Source: Chloranthus sessilifolius
Lineage: Eukaryota > Streptophyta > Magnoliopsida > Chloranthales > Chloranthaceae
Direction of reading: 5' to 3'
Length of the DNA: 64,000 bases
Assembly (NCBI GenBank): GCA_021018995.1
Contig: CM037590.1
Coordinates: forward strand, 86,708,097 to 86,772,096
Below the pieces are notes generated by a model. That model was not told where the DNA came from, made no database searches, and was given only the letters and a program-made list of their open reading frames with translations. Made by a program: the position numbers and the translations under genes. Of this stretch, positions 58,400 to 64,000 are shown piece after piece (the first letter of the stretch is position 1; every line of letters starts with the position of its first letter).

Positions 58400-58575
58400 A
58401 TATAAGGACCCACAGCTCCCGAGGACAAAACTGGCGCAACTATTAGTTGCGCCCGTGCATTTTGTCCCAATCTTTGCCCTAGCGCAACTATTAGTTGTGC
58501 CAATACATTTTTCCCTGTTTTTTGCCTGGCACAACATATAGTTGCTCCAGCACAAACCCCGCCCCCCTCCAGGTC
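58400..58575 (-). promoter_or_regulatory. TATA box and 48-bp palindromic repeats above the DUF7745-like gene
   Basis: CTTATAT lies near 58400-58406 (minus strand). Just upstream are three 48-bp units starting at 58433, 58481 and 58529. Each opens with a 21-bp imperfect palindrome around GCGCAACTATTAGTTGCGC and continues 'gtgcattttgtccc'. The first is almost perfect and the third most decayed. The layout is the same as in the LTR U3 regions. Confidence 0.75.
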
Positions 58576-58985
58576 ACTTTTTCTAAGCTTCTTTTTGGAA
58601 TTTTTGTGAACCATTGCTGGCCCCCAAAGTCTGTTGACTTGTTTCTCCTGCTTTATGAATATAGTTGCACCTAAGAAAAGAATGAGAAGAGAGCATCTAA
58701 CAGTTGAAATTAATTTTACTCTTATGCAGGAGGAGCCCACACCATGACATGCGACGTCAAGGGCCACAATTACAAACGATCATCAAAGATCTTCTCGCAA
58801 GCAATCAAATACATGCAAGAAAGGGATAACATTGAAATCAACAAAAAGCACTGAACATGTCCAAATATAAAATCATCTAGCCAATGCCACCTATATCTCT
58901 TACAAAACTTTTCAAAAAAAATTCCAATAAAAGTTGTCTCAAAAGTGGTAAAATATCTGAATTATTCAAATGCAGAAACTAAGGT
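58576..58985. other. Short intergenic stretch
   Basis: Between the DUF7745-like promoter and the last exon of PMD gene 2. I see no gene, repeat or LTR border here. Confidence 0.5.
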
Positions 58986-61445
58986 CTAATCCTTGTCCGC
59001 GCCCTTTGACTTCTTCCCCCGACGAGAGGAGCCCTAGTAAGTCGGCATATCCCCCACCCGGGACCAGGCCTGAGAAATCCTGCTAAGCAAAGATCACAAC
59101 TCCTTGGCGCGTGCACACTGTAAGATATGACCAAAATCAAAGGTCAGGACCCATTAGGGGACAAGACCAAAAAAAATAATTGGTGGAACCAATAGGGAAA
59201 GCAAAGTAGCAGGATACTCACTGTCTCTACATCCCGAAGCTCCGCAAGGTTACGATGATACGTTGCATACTCCATAGCCAAATCAAAGTTCTACATTCAG
59301 GGGGACACGACATTAGCTACTAGGGCAATCATATAACATGTGCGAAAAGAGGCTGAAACAAAAGAGAGATAGGTCGTCAGAGGACTTACCTCTAGGATCA
59401 CCTCAGGAGGAGGGACCCAGGCTGCTTTAGCAGAGATACGCGCCTGCCTGTCCACATCGGCAGACAAGCCCAAGAGAAAGCTATCATCAAGGAGTCAAAA
59501 AATCTCATAGACCATGGTCGGATCACCACCAGGAGAACCTGCATGAGAGATACCCGACGGACAAGCTCTAGAGGGACCCGCTCCAAATGAGCCTTCACTA
59601 GCCGGACCAACACCAGAAGGACCTGCACCTGCCCTTGAGGAATTAACGGTACCCGCCGCTGCCCCGCCTTCATTATCTGAGCCATCCCTTTGAGCAAACT
59701 GTGAACAAAATAAAAAATCTGTTCAGAATGAACAAAGGCCAAATTAAAAAGAGACTAATCTGAAAAAGAAAAAGGGAGCTACCTGCCCACGTGGACCGCC
59801 AAATGAAAGGAAATTAGCGCTAGGGATGAAGTGCGGCAGGATGAACCAATACGGCAGGCACTCGTACCATATGTGATAATCATCGGGCACAAAAAGGGCA
59901 TGGATGAGCCCATTATTGAGATAAGCCGCTGTGAGCTCCTTAGCGCTATGAGCAGGGTCCAAAACATCGGTAGGAGGGTCCGTGGGTATCGCATCGTAAC
60001 CTTGATGCTGGTGCACCACCCGTTCCCCTAAATAGTAAGCCCTCGCCCACGCCCCATAAAAGAAAACAATGTGGCGGTTGTTGAGAAGGCGCAATGGACC
60101 TACGGCTGCCCAGTCCTAGAAGGCAGAGTTGAGGTACGGATCATAGAGGATTTGTCCAAGTCAAGAGATAACCAACCAATTAGACAAGCAGCATAGGAAA
60201 TCAGGGAGAATTTCTTAGTTGAAGTAAATTGAGTTGGAAAGGGATTTACCTACTCAGGGGCCATCAGGTCAAGTTGGGACCTCAAGCCTATCTCTAAGTG
60301 CTTCAGGCCCACATCATGGCGCCGAGCATGGTTCCAGTTGCTCAGAAGAGGGTAAGTGAATGCATCCGAGTGGAGGAGCGGGTGCCCAGGATTAAAGTGG
60401 TGGTACCCCCATACCTAAGAGAAAGCAGTGCGCAAGTGATCAAGTAAGTAACACACAAGGATCATCCAAAGAGAACTGATAAAAGCAAAAGGTAGGGGAT
60501 TACCTTTAGTGCCGCCCAAAAGCCAACGATGGATTTAGCTTCCCCAATGGTGGTCCGGGCTACTCCGTACATCAACCATGCATATCCAGCCCTGCCCCAA
60601 TCATACCTATGAACGTCGCCCCAGTTGTCCATAACGCTCAACAATGCTAGGCTGACTCGACCACCACTCGCATTGGTAAAAAGGGTCTTACCCAACAGAA
60701 GCAGGAGAGTGATGCGGGCCAAGGTGATCGCCCGCTCGGGCATAATGTAAAGCACCCTATCTGGCTGCCCTAGATCTAACCACTCATCAGCTGTATGGAA
60801 TGCAGATAACCAGGTCATCTTGAGCTCGGTGCCATGTATCTGCCCACGAGGGGGATACGCCCCTATCATCTGGATAATGTCCTCCTTGCTCGACACTGCG
60901 AGAGTAGCTATCGGGATGCCCCCCACCCTGATGCCAGTAATCATTGCCCAATCAACGGGTGTCAAGGCCATCTCAGCATACGACATATGGAAGGTCATCG
61001 TCTCAGGACGAAACCGCTCAATTAATGCCTTCAGATACGCGTCATCGGCCCTCATAGCGGGGCAAGATAGAAACTCCCTAAAGCCTACCTGCGCCAGTAA
61101 GAACTTCACCACGGGGGGGACATAGAGGTAGAAATCATGAAAATCAAGGCACCCCCTGTGGAATACGATGGAGGGGAGGTCCTGGATCCAAAGGAAAGTG
61201 TATCAGATCTTGGAAACAAAGCAAAACTGCGCAAAGGAAAAATTGAACACGTCTCTTACCCTGCCTACTATGCCAAAATTCAAAATATGAATATACTATT
61301 GGTGTAGGAGGCCGACCCGGGCTGCCTCGCCCTACATGTCTAGCCAAGGGCCCGCTCTCTGCTCTACCCAGAGGAACTGCTCCCCCCGCGGATCGCAAAC
61401 TATCTTGGGCCCGTCCTCATGGCCCTCCTCGGGAACATACTCATC
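58986..61445 (-). pseudogene. PMD gene 2 (plant mobile domain), seven exons visible
   Basis: Exon 1 about 61260-61445 (SSDDEYVPEEGHEDGPKIV, acidic). Exon 2 about 60504-61185: 'WIQDLPSIVFHRGCL', 'FHMSYAEMALTPVDWAMITG', 'WLSAFHTADEWLDL', 'RYDWGRAGYAWLMYG', the core PMD run. Exon 3 60250-60414 (VWGYHHFNPGHPLLHSDAF). Exon 4 from 59783 up to about 60146 (IVFFYGAWARAYYLG). Exon 5 59390-59699 (Gly/Ser-rich linker). Exon 6 59222-59290 (LAMEYATYHRNLAELRD). Exon 7 58986-59117, ending RRGKKSKGADKD. Most splice sites are still good. At least four stops and one frame break, mostly C-to-T type, make it a pseudogene. It is a diverged paralogue of gene 1 and starts about 70 bases from a truncated Athila pol. 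Confidence 0.85.
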
Positions 61446-61511
61446 ATCACTAGATATTCTAAGATAATAGAAAATAATTGCATCAAAGCAGATCAGTGAT
61501 AAAGAGCCATT
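61446..61511. other. Junction between PMD gene 2 and Athila pol
   Basis: 66 AT-rich bases separate the first visible PMD exon from the point where the integrase frame of element F ends mid-domain. No LTR border, tract or duplication is seen. Confidence 0.6.
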
Positions 61512-64000
61512 CTATGCTACACTGCCATAGACCAATCTGAATGGGGACATGCCAATTGGGGTTTCATAGGCTGTCCTATATGCCCATAATGCATCATTCA
61601 GCTTAAAGGACCAATCCTTTCTGTCCTTCTTCACAGTCTTTTCCAATATATGTTTGATTTCTCTATTGGAAATCTCCACTTGTCCACTGGCCTGTGGATG
61701 ATATGGAGTAGCTACTCTATGAGTCACAGAGTACTTTTTCAATAAAGCTTCAAAATGCTTATTACAAAAATGGCTTCCCCCATCACTGATAATAGCTCTG
61801 GGGGAACCAAACCTGGAAAAGATGTTGTCCTTTAAAAATTTTAGGACAACTCTATGGTCATTGGTTTTAGTGGCTGTGGCTTCAACCCATTTGGATACAT
61901 AATCCACAGCTACTAAGATGAAATTACAACCATTTGAAGGAGGAAAAGGTCCCATAAAATATATCCCCCAAATATCAAACAATTCAACTACCAAAATGGG
62001 CTGTAAAGGCATTGAGTTTCTCTTGGAAATGCTGCCCAATCTCTGGCAGTTCTGACAAGACTTACAGTACTGCAGTGCATCTTTGAAAAGTGTAGGCCAA
62101 TAAAATCCACACTGCAAAATCTTTGCAGCAGTTTTGTTTCCACTAAAATGACCTCCACAGGCCTGTTCATGACACATGGAAAGTATGCTATGACAGTCTT
62201 CTTCAGGGACACATCTTCTAATTATTTGGTCTGCACAAATCTTGAACAGATAAGGATCCTCCCAAATAAAATGTTTAACCTTTGAGAAGAACAGATCTTT
62301 ATCTATTTTATTCCAGTGTTGAGGGGTCCTTCCAGTAGCTAAAAAGTTGACTATATTTGCAAACCAAGGGGTGTGTACACTGATAGCAAAAAGTTGCTCA
62401 TCAAGGAAAGATTCATTGATAGGCAGCCTATCAATCTCAGCAGTTAGAATTCGAGACAGGTGGTCCGCCACCAAATTCTCCACACCCTTTTTATCTTTAA
62501 TATGCAAATTAAACTCCTGTAATAGGAGGATCCACCTGATTAATCTTGGTTTGGTATCCTTCTTAGACAAAAGGTATTTCAGGGCTTACTGGTCAGTGAA
62601 TACCATAATTTGTGAACCCAAAACATATGACCTGAATTTCTCTAAAGCAAAAACAATTGCCAGCAACTCCTTCTCAGTTGTTGTGTAATTGAGTTATGCA
62701 TCAATCATTGATTTACTGGCATAAGCTATGACATGAGGCAGCTTATCCTTTCTCTGCCCAAGAACAGCTCCCAAAGCATAATCTGATGCATCACACATCA
62801 GCTCAAAAGGCAGTGAATAGTCTGGAGACTGTAGTATTGGAGCTTAAATCAAACAATTTTTTAAGAATTCAAATGTCTTCAAGCATTCATTGTTGAAAAC
62901 AAAAGGGACATCTTGACACAATAAATGACACAGAGGCTTGGATATTTTACTGAAGTCCTTAATGAACCTCCCAGAAATCCAAAGATGCCCGAAAAACTTC
63001 TGATTTGTTTAACAGTTTTGGGAGGAGGCAAATGTGCAATTAAATCAATTTTTGCTCTGTCCACTTCAATGCCCTTGTGGGAGACAACATGGCCAAGGAC
63101 AATGCCTTGGGTGACCATGAAATGGCTCTTCTCCCAGCTCAAAACTAAATTGGTTTCTTCACATCTCTGTAGCACCAAACTGAGATGATGTAAACACTGG
63201 GCAAAATTGTCTCCATATAATGAAAAGTCATCCATAAAAATCTCCATAAATTGGTCAATCATATCAGAGAAAATGGAATACATACATCTTTGAAAAGTAG
63301 CAGGAGCATTACAAAGACCAAAAGGCAGCCTCCAATAGGCAAAAGTGCCAAAGGGGCAAGTGAATGTGTTCTTTTCCTGATCTTGTGGATACACAGGAAT
63401 CTGGTTGTAACCAGAGTAACCATCCAGAAAACAATAATAAGCTTTTCTAGCTAACTTATCTAAAATCTGATCAATGAATGGAAGAGGGAAATGGTCCTTT
63501 CTGGTCATTGTGTTTAGCTTTCTGTAATCAATACAGACCCTCCAACCTGTTGTTTGTCTGGTTGAAATAAGCTCACTAGAATCTGAGGTTACAACAGTGA
63601 TCCCAGATTTCTTAGGTACCACCTGTGTAGGTGCCACCCAAGCTGAATCTGAAATGGGGTAAATGACCCCAGCATCTAACAACTTAACAACCTCTTTCAT
63701 GACCACTTCTTGCATATGAGGGTTCAGCCTCCTTTGCATTTCTCTAGAAGGCTTTGCATCTTCTTCTAAGTGAATTTTATGCATGCAAATAGCTGGACTG
63801 ATTCCTCCCAAATCAGCAATAGTCCAGCCAATTGCCCTCTTATGTTGTTTCAATACAATCAACAATTCTTCCTCCTGCACCTCAGTGAGGGAGGAAGAAA
63901 TAATCACAGGAAATGTTTTATGGTCTCCTAAAAACACATATTTCAAATTTTCTGGCAACTGTTTCAACTCTACATCAGGTGGACTGACAAAAGAAGGTAA
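61512..64000 (-). mobile_element. pol: Element F: Athila pol (RT, RNase H, integrase), partial
   Basis: RT at 62879-63967: 'GITVVTSDSSE', 'WRVCIDYRKLNTMTRKDHFP', 'FGLCNAPATFQRCM', catalytic FMDD. RNase H about 62480-62880. Integrase 61512-62570: HHCC finger ([17 protein letters not shown]), core D (VAVDYVSKW), D (ISDGGSHF) and E ([10 protein letters not shown]), ending 'MSPFRLVYG' where Athila integrases normally continue. The lineage is Athila. Only about two or three breaks are seen inside the visible part, so it is fairly young. The 3' part is missing at 61512 and the 5' part lies beyond the window. Elements of this type could supply enzymes to pol-less relatives such as element A. Confidence 0.9.

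Noticed and set aside
58177-58767. 196-codon minus-strand frame
   Set aside because: It crosses the 48-bp repeats and TATA box. Its repeated peptide simply reflects the DNA repeat.

Overview
This window looks like gene-poor, repeat-packed DNA from a flowering plant with a fairly large genome. Almost everything recognisable is LTR retrotransposon of the Ty3/gypsy superfamily, from two lineages. Athila-like elements carry a primer site matching plant tRNA-Asp, a long LTR and a stem-loop beside the polypurine tract. Tat-like elements carry a TGGCGACTCCACTGGGGA-type primer site, a dual RNase H and a repeat-bearing 3' UTR. The few non-viral genes are two broken copies of a plant mobile domain (PMD) gene and one broken gene resembling the DUF7745 family. 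I see no tRNA, rRNA or CRISPR array, and no gene that looks intact and host-specific. The species cannot be told from this sequence.

Layout. 1-339: right end of an LTR. 340-985 and 15822-17354: PMD pseudogene 1 on the minus strand, cut in exon 3 by element A (986-15821, minus strand, CCCTC target duplication). Element A has both LTRs, gag and an Athila ORF1-like reading region but no recognisable pol. A solo LTR (11217-13052, CTATC duplication) sits in its leader. 17355-20224 and 23142-27720: promoter-like and LTR-like AT-rich DNA with many short repeats, split by a solo LTR at 20225-23141. 27720-41686: old Tat-like element B (minus strand), with a solo LTR (36462-38608, GAATG duplication) inside its gag region. 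41687-42568: unassigned. 42569-48050: non-autonomous Athila-like element E (minus strand). 48051-56740: plus-strand Tat-like pol fragments, split and partly duplicated around two Athila-type LTRs. 56767-58160: DUF7745-like pseudogene. 58986-61445: PMD pseudogene 2. 61512-64000: Athila pol (element F, minus strand), running off the right edge.

How the parts relate. Insertions are nested and date one another: PMD gene 1, then element A, then the solo LTR in A; element B, then the solo LTR in its gag. By eye the two LTRs of A differ by a few percent, which suggests an insertion in the low millions of years. B, E and the pol fragments look much older.

The most striking pattern is shared architecture. 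In the recognisable LTRs and the two promoter-like regions, the stretch upstream of the TATA box holds an array of short motifs. The motif is specific to each family and is often built on CGA, CGCG or a perfect palindrome. Other points worth checking are a fold-back inverted duplication present in only one LTR of element A, a U3 module shared by a Tat-like and an Athila-like LTR, and LTR-like promoters just upstream of the PMD and DUF7745 genes. I found no clear evidence of a wholly new biological system. The U3 motif arrays and the pol-less gag plus ORF1 element are the best candidates for something under-described.
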